NCBI RefSeq assembly: GCF_964355755.1
Contig: NC_092680.1
Coordinates: forward strand, 7,541,001-7,605,000
Source of the DNA: Antedon mediterranea
Taxonomy: Eukaryota; Echinodermata; Crinoidea; Comatulida; Antedonidae
Length of the DNA: 64,000 nt
Direction of reading: 5' to 3'
The translations under genes were made by a program, and so were the position numbers. Below, piece after piece: positions 26,401 through 41,400 of the stretch. The notes below the pieces were generated by a model. The model searched no databases. It saw only the letters and a program-made list of their open reading frames with translations, and was not told the DNA's origin. Within the stretch, counting starts at the first letter, position 1. Every line of letters starts with the position of its first letter.

Positions 26401-29400
26401 TAATAATATTAATAAAAAAACATGATAATGATGTAATTATGAGAGCAGTAAATGATGATAAATGATGGACAAGACATTGAATATGATGGTGGATGTACTG
26501 TGAAAAAACAACAATAAAATAATAATAAACAAATAAATAAAATTATTTTGAATGTAGATATAATGATATATGATGATAAGCTGATGATGATGATAATTGA
26601 AAATGATGGATATATTGTGAAAAAGGACAGATTAATAAATAAATTTGAATATTTAAAATGTAGTGATAATGATAAGATCATAAAGATGTTGACGGTACAA
26701 TGGGATGATAAGATTATGACAAGACGTGTATAAAAATGATAATTATATGATAAGTGGTGTAGTACATTGTTACTAATTGTGATGAATAATGTGAACTATT
26801 CATTAGTTAGTTATTAATTGACTTTTTCTCAAGTTTGGTTCAAACATTTCATTTAGCATTTACCCAATAGTGCATTCAAAGCTAAAGCTCTGTCTACACT
26901 ATAAAACTTTATGTGACAAAAAAATGTGATGTGCCCATATATGGACATGATGATGTCATATCACTATCTTACAGTATTTGGGCACATCACAGTTTTTTTT
27001 TTGTAAAACTAGTTTGATAATGTAGACAGAGCTTTATACTACAAAACTGCCATTAAATACTCCATAAATATTTACATATATTTCATCAGTTAATACTGAG
27101 GTGTGTTCAACCTTGGCTTAATAAAAACCCCACCAAGCATCGCGCGCGGATCATGTTGTGATGTGATGCACCCACTTTGACCACTCGCATGAAAGGGTAA
27201 ACAAATTAAAGACATTTTCAGTGAAAATACCAGGTATTTCCCACTTTGTATTAACCGATTCTGCCAAAAAAGGAAAGATAATTAATTCAGCAACGAGACA
27301 ATATCAGGATAGGCCTATAGCTAGTGTACAACGTTCGTACATTACCAGTCTTTACCAGCTAGGCCTACAAAACTAAGCCTAACTAAGCTAGTCCTAGAGA
27401 CGTCTACATGAGTAACATTCAAATCGAGCTACTTAGGTAGTGCATTGTTTTTCTTTTTTTATCTTAATTAACCAGAACACACATTTAAGAAAAAGAAATG
27501 TCCTGATTTAAAGTTATTTTTACAAAACGTCAACAATTGCAGGTCTAGTGTCTTGAACAAAAATATATTATGGAAGATTATGTTACAAATGTTTATTTTT
27601 TTGTTTCATTTTTATGAAAAGTTGATTCACAATATAGGCTGCCAAAAGAGTTATATATAGTGAAGCCATTAACTTCACCATCGGCTTCAATTGTTTTTTT
27701 TTTGTCACAGCTAAATTTGAAAACCATGGTAAAATTAACTAGGTGAAATTATCAAAGTGCGAACAATGATTTACTGAATTTTTCTTTTAATCTTATAGTA
27801 TCTTATATTATATATATTATGGCTGCTGTGTGTTGTGAAAACTAATGCAGTGTGCAGTCTTCAAAACCTCATGCTTGTGTGCCAACAAAATTGAACAATT
27901 TACAGTAATAGTCTAAGCGTTTTTATGATTGAGCAGCACTACTTTGGTGCATATATCAAATAGATGGACATGCATTTTGCGCTGATCTAAAGGGTGACTA
28001 TACCTTCTAAAATAGTAAACTACACTTTCTTTTTTAATTAGTAAAATTTTACTACTATAAATTTAGGCAGAAATATTTCAAACCAAATTAAAACAAATAC
28101 TTATGGAATAAAATGACAGATGTAGAGATTTCTATGTCTACCTCAAATGGATCTCTAGACCATGCTGCTGTGATATCAAAACCCTGTGATGCAAAATAAA
28201 ACAAACATAAAATAGCTAATTCATTCATTGCAAGAATATAAAGTAATTGCACAGGTTGGATTGATGGCATTAATCAAGGAAAGATGCATTTAGTTTAAAT
28301 TATTAATTGTTCCACAAAATTTAATGCATATTTAAAAACAATTGTTATAAACAGAGAATAACAATCATTGTGTTTTAGTTCTTATGATAATATTGTTATT
28401 TTCAGGAAAGTTCGAAACCAATACCAAAGTGGTATAAATGTTAGTGATCCAAAAACCTTCATTAATTTACCAATAGTAAGTAATATCAAATGCAGAAGAA
28501 AATATATTAAACAGAGAAGTGCATAGTACGACTTTAATGAATAATGTAATGACTCCAATTAAAAAATTAATTCTGTACAAAGTTCCAAATATCATTGATA
28601 CAGTATTAAAAAGAAATTTATAAAAAAAAAACCATTAATAAATATACTGTACAATATTAGCCGTCAATATTTTCATCAATTATAACATTAAGTATTATTG
28701 ATACTATGTTTCTCTGTCTAATTTGTTAATATTCTATAACCCCTAAAGAGCAGTATAGCATACTTTGTACATTCCATTCTGCGTAATATTCTTCCAATCC
28801 GCCTAATTCAAGGAAAAGAAATCAGCAAACAATCTTTAATTATTTTGATCATGACATTCTAAGAATCCATGCAATGTAACATCTTTAATAACATTATGTA
28901 CAACTACTAATTAAAGTAGCAATCTATGTTCTACTAAAGCACTGTCTACTGTGGTATAGCACACAATAGTAGCACTTCATTTTAGTATAACCATAAAGCT
29001 CTGTCTACACTATCAAACTTTATGTGACAAAAAAATGTGATGTGACCATATATGGAAATGATGATGTCATAATGCTATTTGGTCACATCACTACCATATT
29101 ACACTTTTTTGTGTGTGTGAAACAAATGTAGGCCTTTTATTTTATTCAAATGACAGGAATCTATTTAGATGTTATATAAAAAAAATAATTAAAGCCCCAT
29201 TCCCTACGTTTTTTAGATCTATTTTAAGATCACAAACTATATTTAATGTAAAAATAATACTATATGGTCCTATTGCGATAACTTTTTTCGTCTTTAAACG
29301 GTTAAAAATGTGAAAAATAAATCGATTCTAATAATTATAGAGGCCCGCTATAAATCCCAAAATGCATTGCGCGCGGATTGATATTTTTGGTTTTTCACCT

Positions 29401-32400
29401 GTAATTCGCCCACTTTTCGATCGATCGTGAAGCCAAAACAAATGGAAGACTCCTAACTTTTCAGCGAAAATACCGGGTTTTCCCCAATTTGTATCAACGG
29501 AGTCTGGCAAAAATAGAAAGACAATTAATGCAGCAACTATACAACGTCAGGCTAGGTATATAGCTAGCGTACGATGTTCGTACGTTATCGATGTTTACCA
29601 GCTAGGCCTACAAAACTAAGCCTAGCTAGGCTAGGCCTAAGACCGGCCACGAGAGGTCGATCGCCGGTAGTGCATTGTTTCTCACTTTTTATCATAATTT
29701 ACCATAAAACGTACATTTAAGACAAGGAATGACATGGTTTAATGTTTTTAAAGTGATATATATGTATTATTTTCCAAAAAACGTCCAAAATTGCAGGGAA
29801 GGGGTCTTTAATGTTTTATATTCGTGTAATGGTACAAACAATGGCATTTGGTGAATGATGAAAGGTTATATCAACTAGGCGTTGCCTCGTTGATATAACC
29901 TTTCATTCACCTCATGCCATTATTTGTACCATTACACGCATAAACATTCATTATTTGTAATATACACTAACATTGTATGTAACAATATACACATTATATT
30001 ATAGTAAAGAAGTAACACTACAATTTTTGTATCATTACAGTATGAAATAGGACTTTCCTTGTCGTAATCCAAGCACCTTCTATCTACCCTATTTTTAGCA
30101 TGTTAAACAAATAATACATCTTTTAAGGTTATTGACATTATGTTAAACTAAACTACTTTCTATGATGAAAAAAGCTATAGTAGTCACATTGTTTGGTTAA
30201 TTTTCTGGTTGAATTTTTTTTCTTTGTTTTGTATACTATTATGTTATATGGATGTAAGGAAATGAATTGATGAATAACTAAACAAAAAAAATACCACAGT
30301 TAAAACAAGATATGTTTACTGTACCTGGTTGAAACAGAAAGCCGATATTTTCTCTGGTTCTTTGTGAATGACGCGTACTTTCACACGTTGTTCACGATTT
30401 CCAGATTCTTGATGGTAAGTCCCAAGAGTTGAATCAACCTTTGTAAAAAAAAAATAATTCATAGTATTGTAAAGAGTAGAAGTAGAAAGAGGACAATTGG
30501 ATAGGTGCACACTTTAGATTCTCAAAATTAACACACATGTTATGTTTTAACATTTTTATTTAAAAAAAAATTATATGTTTAACTACTGAATAATAAATCA
30601 ACAAAATATGATCTTGTGGAAAAATGCCATAATGAAGCAATTAGAATTTGATCAATTTAAGTAGCAAATCAGGTATAGTCAAATAAACACATCATATACA
30701 TTACATTATGAACAGTAGAGTCAAAATTATATTCTCTGCAGTATATGGACAGCTATTACAGACAAAATATACAAATAACTACAGAAAAAACACATATACA
30801 GAGCAGAAAAGGAAGTCTTGTTCTTCTTTAATGACATTGCACTGCCTTTATCTCTTTATCTATGAATAATATGGCAGCCTAAATTGACTATTGACTCTAA
30901 GTCTATTTACAAATACAAAACTGCTTCTTTAAAAGCATTGATTCACCTACCTGCTCTGAGGGTTGTTTCTTCTTAAATATATACTTGATAAAGGTCTCTT
31001 GTGTTTGATCTTGACGAACAAGGAAGTTCCAAAGACGTTTGGCTGGCAATGCTTCCCTCTTTTCACACCTAAATGTCAATGAAAATACAAACTTTATGTA
31101 CAAAATTTACACACTGATATTACATTTTTATTTGTTGCAGAAATAGATCAATCTCATGCTTTCTAAAAAAAGGGAGAAAAAAAGAAGCAGAATCGCAGTC
31201 AGAAAAAAAGTTATATTTAACCACTCTTTTCATTGGTACAAAATAATAAATAAAGAAGATATCATTGCAGATGTTCTGATGTGGCAGCCAAAACATGGGC
31301 TTGCAAAACAAGAAAGGCCAGCACTCATTGATGTACTAAGAGACGGATACTGGTATGTAGGGAGATAAACTAGCTGTCACAATGGCAGATAGGAAGTTAC
31401 GGACGAACCTAGTCATTTAAGTTTGGGTATGTAAGTAAGTTGATTGGTACTTTGATGTTTTTGTTATTATTGTTTGTTTGCCATGTGAAGCTCTAAATAA
31501 ATACATTTAATTTAGCTTCGTGGTAAACGTGCTTAACTCTCTAAGCCTCAAATTAGACTTAGTTTATAAGCACGATAAATTCTAAAATAGTTTATCAATC
31601 CTGTAATTGGCGCGTTACTCGTTGTTGGATGCTTGTGAAATAAAAATAAAATAAATAAATACAAAATAAACTAGAATTTAATTCGTCACTTTGACGAATT
31701 ATAGGTGATCATTTTTATCATTTTATTGACATCAATATTTTTTAAACATGCACGTTTGTTAACATACAATCAAAAAAATGTTGATGTATGCCATCCTATT
31801 ATACGCTTATAGTGCTGAGTTGTGCCTATTATAATGTACAGTATATACTGTATATCTATATACAGTGTAGCATTGGTGAACTTATGGACACACATCATGT
31901 CATAATATTTTGGCACTGATGACATCATCAAAATAAACATGTGGATAACAATATCGAAAGATAATGAATTGAGCAATAAAATATAACAATTGGAAGAAAA
32001 TTTGGCACGTAGAAGCGCGGTGCGCGCTCTTTAAAGTTTGTATAACTTTGACGAAAAAGATGAAAAAACTACTTTTTAACTTCAACTGGCCATATGATAA
32101 CGTTATAACATCCGATAGGCCTAATTTTTAAATAAATTCATATTTCCATTTTACCAGCTCTCATAATAAGTTACAAACATCAAGGTAAACTTTAATTCAG
32201 AAGAGCTGTAAGGTATTCATATATACGTTGTAGGTGAAATTACGTAACCACCGTTTAATTTTAATACGTGATGATGTTTAAAAATGAAAATATTGGCAAC
32301 TCATGAGTAACATAATTGGTTGAGGTAGAACATATTAAAAATTAAAAGAAAATCGATCACAGATAAGCGAGTGGCGCTTTGTTGAATATGGTGGTTTATG

Positions 32401-35400
32401 ACAAAAGAGGTAAAAACCCTATTTTAAAAATTCATATGGCCAAATGATGACGTCGTACCATTTTGTACATCATGTGTATATACATTTATATCTACAACTC
32501 ATTGTCTTCCATAATAAGTTAAAAAAATTGGGGTGATTCTGAAGAGTTCATTCATTTTAAAAAGGCCTTATTTTTTACCAATTTTAGCACTTTTGTACAA
32601 TTAATGTGCACATTTTGTCATTTTTAACGTGCTCGTATAGCACTATTTTAAGTCGAAATGGACTCAAATTTGGTGTATGTACTAAGGAAGATGAGTAGAA
32701 TGCAATTTGTACAAAAAATTGATATTTTTTACGCTTTCTATGTACGCACGCGCAAAAACGTGTTTTTGCGCAGTAATTTTTTAAAACACGCAGATGGCCT
32801 AATTCATGCTCTAAATTGATCAAAACGTAATTTTGAGCTTTTAAAATTTTTAACTCGCGATTTTACGCGCATGACCCTATGTGCGCGTGCGTTTTTATTT
32901 GCTAATATTTTTACCCTTGACCTGAAGTTTACATGTAGTGAATTTTATTAATATGTGATAATGAATTATGGAGATATGATTGATATTGTGATTTCACAAA
33001 ATGGCGTATAAATGACGTCACGGATGAGTGATCACGCTTTTATTCTAAATGATCACATAATAAAGATTTTGTACAATAACAATAGGTGATCATTTTATTC
33101 TAAATGATCACCTAATACAAATATTCAGCTTACAAAAATGGTGTATTGTCTGGTTCCAACATAGCTTTGTATTTCAGAATCGCAGGTCCAGATGAACTGC
33201 CAATGCCAACTCCCATACAGTCTGGTATGTAGTCATCTGGAGGAGCAGAGAAGAGGTCCAGCTTGTATTCCAACGCCTGAATCCACTGCTCAAGTAGCTT
33301 TAGAATCGAGTGAAGTAGTGGAGATGATACTGGTAACTCTAAAAAAGCAATGCAAATCAATTTTTACAATTTTAAACTAATTTCCACTAAATTATTTCAA
33401 ATTTTATGTGACAAAAAAATGTGCCCATATATTGACATGATGCTGTCATATCACTACCATATTTGGGCATATCACTACCATACAGTATTTGGGCACATCT
33501 CTCTTTGTTTTTGTCAAACTAGTTTTATAGTGTAAATAGAGCTTAATGTGATACCAGAGTTGTATATTTTAAAAGTAACTCTATACAATGTAAGAATGTT
33601 GAAATAATAAAAGACAATTTAGATAATATATATTTTGGGTTTCAAAGATAAATATGCATAAAAATAGGAAATAACTTGTAATATAAATTTCAATAGACCC
33701 TCTGCTTTGGGACATCTCTATTCAGTGATACAACCCTACATCACTATGACCAACACCTATTCAGGGAATACTCTATTAAGGTGAAACTTTGTTGGGTCCT
33801 GAAGGTGTCTCTTTAACACAAATTAAACACTGCTCTTCTGTTGCCTTAAAAATAGCTTAAAACTTATTATTTTGACCACTTACATGCATAGCGCCATTGA
33901 TTTTGTACCTCTGTCTTTGAATTGACGCTTTATAAATTTTGATATAATAATAATAGTACTGTACTAGTCTTTGATATGACTTAGGTAAAATGTGAATTAG
34001 GTATAGCTTCTCAAATGGTCGGAATGTACAATCTAATTTAGTGGAGTTGGTGACTAAGATACTATTGATCCAGAGTTCTTGCAAGACTTTTTCCACCGAA
34101 AAAAAAAATACTCCAGTCTCAAAAAAGAGGATCTTGTGTGTGTATCTCATAAAAGGATTGTTACCAGCGACAAATGTGATAGTCCTTGGCACTGTGCCAA
34201 AATAAAATAATATTATTGTAAACATACCAGCAAGTTCAATTCCACCAACGGGTAGAAACTTCTCCATTTTGTCGAGTGCCAGCTGAACTATAACAAAGCG
34301 CATCAAACACCAACTATATGAATTAAAATCACTATGTTCTTTTTGACCCAGGTCAAAGGTTGATGATGCTTTGGTAGCTGAATCGTCATAGTAATCTTCA
34401 TCATCAGAGGCCTCACTCTCAGCTGAATCGTAACCTATACCCTCCTCAATGGATTTTACATATGGCTAAGGAAGAATAAGAAAATATAACCAATATTTAT
34501 TATGTTTTACATGTTAAACTTGAATTTAATTCATTCATATGCAATTTGTTCAAGAGGAAAGTAACATAAGGCTCAGTCATATTGCCAATGGTTGTAAGAA
34601 CCATGTTTCTATATTTCTCCTTCATAATGTTCTGTCAAAAAATCAACAGAAAATCTGTGAAATCAACAGATAAATTTAAGTTTGAATTATGTTGCAAGAA
34701 AAAATTGATTCAGTTATAATAGATAATTAGTATGTCATTGAATGGTATTGTGATTCTCCATTGCATTTACAACCAGAATAATTTAAATTCTTTTATTCTC
34801 CTTGGCCTGATTGTCATGACGTCCGTTGTCTCAACATTACTAATTAAAAGAGTTCAATTGTTATTGGAAAGAAGCTATGTTTGCACTCATCTAAACAAAT
34901 ATTTTGCTGCAATTGAATGCACTTTAAAACTCTTATCCTTTCACACATTACTCAACAATACTTGTTATGATCTAATAAGTATATACTTTGAATTAGTTTT
35001 GATGAGTATGAAATTCAAAATTGAAATTATTTACAAAATAGAGAGGTCATTTTTACACATTTTGAATGGATTGGGCTTAAAATTGTGTTTATAAGTTGAA
35101 AAAACAAAAACATTTCAACAATTATCATCTTCATTTGATAAAATTAAAAAGACATGCAGATGGTAAATTTATTGTTAATTGTATAATACCCTATTCATAT
35201 ATTATAGTAGTAAATATTATGTCTTTCTTATTTTGTGGTTGGGTCAAAAGCTATTAATTAAGTTTCCAAAAAGGAAATCACTAAATAACGAAATTAAACA
35301 AAATTGCTTAAATGGCAAAGGGTGTTAGGATGGGAGAAGATAAAGGAGATTGGAGAGAGAGATATTTCTGCAAATAAATATAAAGAAATCAGGTTTATTG

Positions 35401-38400
35401 ACAGAGAGAACATTATAGACTATGAGACTTACCTTCACCATTAGAAAGTCAATGACACTGCTTTCCGGAGGAACAAATTTCTCACGATACGATAACTTTT
35501 CTTCTGTTTTGGTGACTGGTACACGCCCTCTACTTGCTTTACCAAGCACTCGCATATATAAACTGTTGCGACGTTTATCTGCATTGTTACCTACAATAAA
35601 ACAGCAAAACAGTATACATAACAAAAAACATAGGTTTTTTCTAATACTTAAAAGAAGGCACATACAAGAAGGCAACCATTGGACCTACCTGTGTTAGGGT
35701 TTGGTGCATTTGCCATTGACTGTTGATGTTTTGGTATCCTGGCTCCACCTCCAAAAACGGCTGCCCACATGTTTTGATCGATATTATGCGCCATCAAGCG
35801 ATACAGTTCATTGCAGTTATTTGTTGATAGGGCATGAACTAAAAGACTTATATAGATGGCAAGGAGGCCCTCACACAGTTGAATATAAGCTTTTGGAATA
35901 TCTTCATCTTTCTCTTGTGCAAGGAGCGTCTGTAATTGGGCAACTCCTGTAAAAACAAAATTAAAAGATAATTCTAAAAGTAATTCTAAATACATATGTT
36001 ACCAGAAAAGGAACTTAATATTGGCAGTTCTTTCTTAATAAGTTACAATAGATCACCTCCTGTGGTGTACCCCTATTCAACAGAAATCGCAATTACAGAG
36101 CAATGTTTTAACACTAGATGTTCGTGTCCCTTTAATGTACTAAACTTGTGTATATCATTACCTGGCCATTTTGAAGGTGGAGAAACAATTTTTGCAGTTT
36201 CTTCGCTTATACGTCGTCTTTTACTGACACAAACAAGATGTCCAGAACGGAAGACAAAGTTTAAATTGCGACCATCATAAACATCCATTCCATTAGATTT
36301 AGTTTGACTGACAGCTGGACTGAAAGTCTCACTGTCACAAAGACTTTCATAAAAGCAGGCAGCCAATGCCACACAAAGTCTATGAAGTGTTTTAACCTTA
36401 TTCGTGTTCTTGTTTTGTCGTGGTGGCGCTGTGAACTCGAGAATCGTCTGCAGTACATCATGGGTGAGAGAACGGAGGAACATAATTGGATCTGCAACTA
36501 CAGTCTTGCAGTTGGCAATACTTGCAGACAATAAGGGTAGAGTTGTTGGGAGAGGGATACGTAAAGTCAGCTGTTGATGTGTTTTTCGTTCTTGTTGTAC
36601 CTCTTGCATTAAAAGCACCAGCTCCATACAGACAGACGTCAATCCTCCACCATTTAAACCATAATGTGTAGCATAGCTAAATAAAGTCCGAAGCAAATGG
36701 TGGTTTTTCTTAAGCCAGGATTTACGTCTCTCAGCTCTTAATAATCTTGCTTCAAAATCAACTAACTCCGCTTTAATGAATTCATGTAGGGCTTGTGAAC
36801 GATCCATTGGTTCATCTTCAGTATCACTTAAAATAACTGTGTCTTCATCTACAATCATTAGTCCATCTCCAGTGTAATTGCATAATAATCTTAGTATTTC
36901 TACCTCTCTCTCAAGCCATTGGTAGAGCTGATATCTTAGCTGGCCACCTTCAACTTCAAAACCTGTAGCAAGTGTTCGTAATTCTTCCATCATGATCTTA
37001 AGACAAGACTTGAACTTGAGTTGCTGCGCTAAGATATCAATTGATGGACTACCGCTAAGAGTGCTGCCATCACTTTGTGCATCATCATCTTTGGTTTCAT
37101 TCTTTAAATTTGGTTCTGTAGATTTTGACACCTCTTCTTCATCCTCATTATCTTCTTCATCATCATCCCATTTGAGCTCAAGCTCTTCTTCAAGGTCAGT
37201 AGCTGAAGGTGCGCCCCAATCAAAGTCCATATTGGATCCTCCTCCTTTATCAGGAGCATTTGACACTGGTTGGCTCCAGTCAAATTCAATTGCACTATCT
37301 TTTGATCCATCACGTTTAAGTTCGCTTTCTGAAAATCCACTAAAAATACCACTAGTGATCATATCCTTACTGATTGATTCATTTCCTGAATCTACAAGTG
37401 ATTCGGTTTCCTTAGCAATGACCTCTTGTTTGGTTTTGACCTTTGGTAATTTGGTAAGTACTTCAAGGGCAAGCAGTGGGCAACCTGCTTCTGAATGGGC
37501 ATGTGCGGTTGCAAAAAACAACCTGCGTTCCTCCGGAGTGATCTCATCCTCGATGACTTGATCACCCTGGTTAGCAATTTGACCTCCACCTTTCCCAAAT
37601 CCTGTGATCAAGACAGAAGCACCAGCTGCTGGCCGATCTTGTCCTGCAAGGTGGCGCCTGATTAAAAGCGGATGTGTTCGCAGATAGTTATAAAAGTTAA
37701 AAACATCTGGATTGCCATGTGGAGAATCATAATGATCACCTTTTATAGCTGGTTCATTAGATTCTGCAGTTTTTGGATCGCTTAACAATGTTTCAAGAGC
37801 TAATGTATATTCTTTGTTAACCCAATAAGAAATACTACGCAAGAATGGATCAGGGCAAACAGTTTTATTGGCGATGCGATTTCCTTCAATGTCACAACCA
37901 AAAACAATTTCAAATAGCAACTTCTTGTAGCTTGCTGAAACTTGCATTTCATCTTCATACAAACGCGTAATGACGATTGCCAGTTGAATATCTCCTAAAT
38001 TATTGCAACAAACTTCGATAGCGTCCTTCAAAGAACCAGCAAGAAGGAAAAATGCAGCTGCATGATTAAATCTCTGCTTTCCTAGGAGAGCGTAGGCATT
38101 CTTCAAGGCAGCTTTGCGCCATCTATCTTCATTAAAATTATGAGCAAAGAAATCAGTCATTCGTGCATCTTTGATTGACCTGAAAGATTTTAAACAGGAG
38201 TACTATTTTATTAAACAGCATACTATTTATTAAACAGGTTAATACTGTTTATTGAACAGGTTAGTACTATTAATTTCCATAATTGGTTTAAGGCCTTGTG
38301 AATTTATATACAAGATGAATATCAAATATGAACCATAACATGAAAATTGGCATTATTTTGTACAGGTGGAAAATTAAAAAGTTTGTTTTATTGTTTCTAT

Positions 38401-41400
38401 ACAAATAAACAAAATAATAATAACAATAACTTTATTTAAAAACGAATGCAATGCTTGAATCACCAAATTGGTGTTTTTCACAAGGCCATTACTTACTTTT
38501 TACACAAATTATCATTTACAGTACATATGACTAAAAAACTACAAAAAGAGACACAAATGAAATTTTGAATACATTTATAATTCATTAAAATAATGAGTAA
38601 AGGTAAAAATGTGTGGATGATGAACAAACTTTTAAGTCTAATTTCACCGGAAAAAATTACTGTTACACTAAATAATGTAAATATAATACTCAGATAAACT
38701 TAGAGCATAATGAAATGTAATATAAAAACTAAAGAGATATATATATATATTCATTTAAGTACAATCAGTATCATATTCATACAGTATAAATCCAGAGCAT
38801 ATAATGTCAACAATCATCTGATCAGACAGTACATCTAAATAGCAAGCATAATGTAAACGAATTAGAACGCCATTTATCAACTTTCAACTTAAATGTAAAT
38901 AAAGAAAAAACAGAACACACTATCGTAAGACGAGAAAAAGAGGACATACAAGAACAATGGAGAAACACGAAAAAAGTAGGATCGCTCCTTGGGGACAGAC
39001 AAGACATAATTAGAAGAAAACAACTAGCGCGTGTATCAATGACCAAACTAAACTCGATGTGGCTTCGAAAAGATAAAATCAAATTAAAAATACGTATCAA
39101 GCTGTACAACTCACTAGTTAAAAGTATATTACTCTACAACTCTGAAACATGGGGACTCACAAAAGAAGAAGCACATAAACTCGACACATTTCACAGACAG
39201 CAACTTTGCAAAATCATAGGTATCAGGTTCCCAGACAGGATATCGAACATAAATTTATACAGAAGGACAGGAACAAAACCAATTTCATTAGAAATAGTCG
39301 ACGCAAGATGGAGACTATAGGGTCACATACTTAGACAAGACCCATGTACACCAGCCAACACAGCAATAAGCTATTATTTCAGCAACACTACCAATATAAA
39401 ATTTTGAGGAAGACCGAGAACCAACCTACCAATAATTCTCAGCAACGACCTACTCACCCTTTATAAGCATAATACAGACATTAAGTATCCCGGACAATTG
39501 AAAACCAAGAAAGACCTGAAACAACTTAAAGAACTAGCCAATGAAAGATCAGACTGGAAGAAACTAGTAAAAGAGATTTACGGAGCAGCCCAAGCGGAAA
39601 TGTCGGCAGACTTTTCAGCGGAGAGGCATAATAATAATATAGACAGTACATTATTACCTGTACAACCCCCAAACAACTGTTTTCTTTTTCATAGCCAAGT
39701 AGAACAAGGCAGCATCTAATGGATCCTTGTTGGTCTGAAACTGGGATTTTGCAACCTGCGAAAACATAGGAGAAAAAGAAGAAAATAGGATCAAATGAAA
39801 TTTTTTTTTCTGTATATTGCACCTTATGGAAGAAATTAAAAAAATTAAATGAATAAAACGTTTATAGTTATTCGCAATTAATTTCAAAAACTTTACTATT
39901 AATTAAAACTATTAAAAAAAAAATTGCTACACGATTTTGGCAGTTAATTCATGTAACAGTCTCGTATGAAACATTATATTATAAGCAAACTTGTTATGTA
40001 TTCTTCATGATACAATAAGTTATTGTAGTAGCTATAACTTATATTTATTACTTTTCATTTTTGTCATATGGACAATAAAAGTATTACATATTACAAAAAC
40101 CTTGATGTTTATGCAATTAGATCTTATGTACAGTGGCAACATTTGTAGGTCTAAAGCCCAAATATGGTAGTAATATGACATCATCGTGATGACCATATAT
40201 GGGCACATCACAATTTTTTTATAGTGTACACAGAGCTTTATACAGGAACTGTAAACAAGGCATTTACATCACACTACAAATACATATTAATTGTGTAGGA
40301 ATAAATGTACCTTTTCCATAGTTCGACGCAATGTCACAGTACTTCTGACCCACCATGCTACACCCATGGCTTTCAATTCATCCCACCTTGGCTCGCCTTT
40401 CTGCATACTCGGAATGAGGTCTAACAGTTCTTCTTCAGCCTCTGAATGAAAAGCCCATGCATAGTGGCACGTTGCTAGGCCTTGGCATTTCAGGTTAAAC
40501 TACAAAAACAAAATGTATTTCACGTTTTAGGACACTTTATGATTGATATTGGTCCTTCGCATTAACATTGATTGTGGAGCAGTGTGGGACCAAAATGCTT
40601 TAAGTGTGAACAGAGCTTACACAACAAGGACTGTTATCTACAACATAGTAGAATACAGTATTTTGCATAAAATACAAGGCTTATGACCTTCAATCTTTTC
40701 TTTAAAGTGCTCTTTAGGAAAATTATTTGAAAACAAATCATACAAAAAAGACAATACTGTAGTTTCGTTAACCATGAAGGAGCAATTGAGAACATTATTT
40801 TCTCCATGTATTAACAAGAGCTGAACTTTTGAGAGACAGACACCTCATTAGTAGTAGTAATTTTTCTATTGTTCGTTAAGTTCATTTTAAAAGTTTATTT
40901 ACCTGTTGTCTTAGTGGTAAGGACTTCAATAGGCAGGTGTGAAAGCGCATGGCTAACAGGAAACGAACTCCGCATTCATCAAGAGTTTCACCTAAAAACA
41001 ATAAACACATTTCAATTCATTAAACTAGTATTTCATCAACACTATTGTATACTTTTTGTAAAACAAAACAAAAACAAATAATGTTTACCAGCATGAGTAG
41101 AATCTGTATTTCCTTTGCTAGCATAGCCAGCCCCTTCCTTGCCAATTGCTGTAATAAATAAGAAACAATATTAAAGTACAAACATCATTGCATTCAATTA
41201 AAGAGTGGGTGGATGACCTAGCACTCAAAATGATGGAAGCATAATTCATATAAGTCATATTGGGTTCGCAGCTCACTTATTGTTCTGGAAGAAACAGGAA
41301 CAAAATTGATTCTCAGAGCAATTAATCATTGATTAATTTATGAAATGTTTGGCATATAGCCCTAGAGGAAACCATGGGCCAATGGCATAGCACAGAAGTG

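Noticed and set aside
33857..34306. 149-residue minus-strand frame beginning inside DMXL exon 22
   Set aside because: Only its first part (to 34228) is exon; the rest is intron read-through past the GTATG donor.
34732..35094. 120-residue plus-strand frame
   Set aside because: AT-rich intronic sequence with hydrophobic, family-less translation; nothing supports expression.
36992..37561. 189-residue plus-strand frame
   Set aside because: Antisense shadow of the serine- and acid-rich part of DMXL exon 19.
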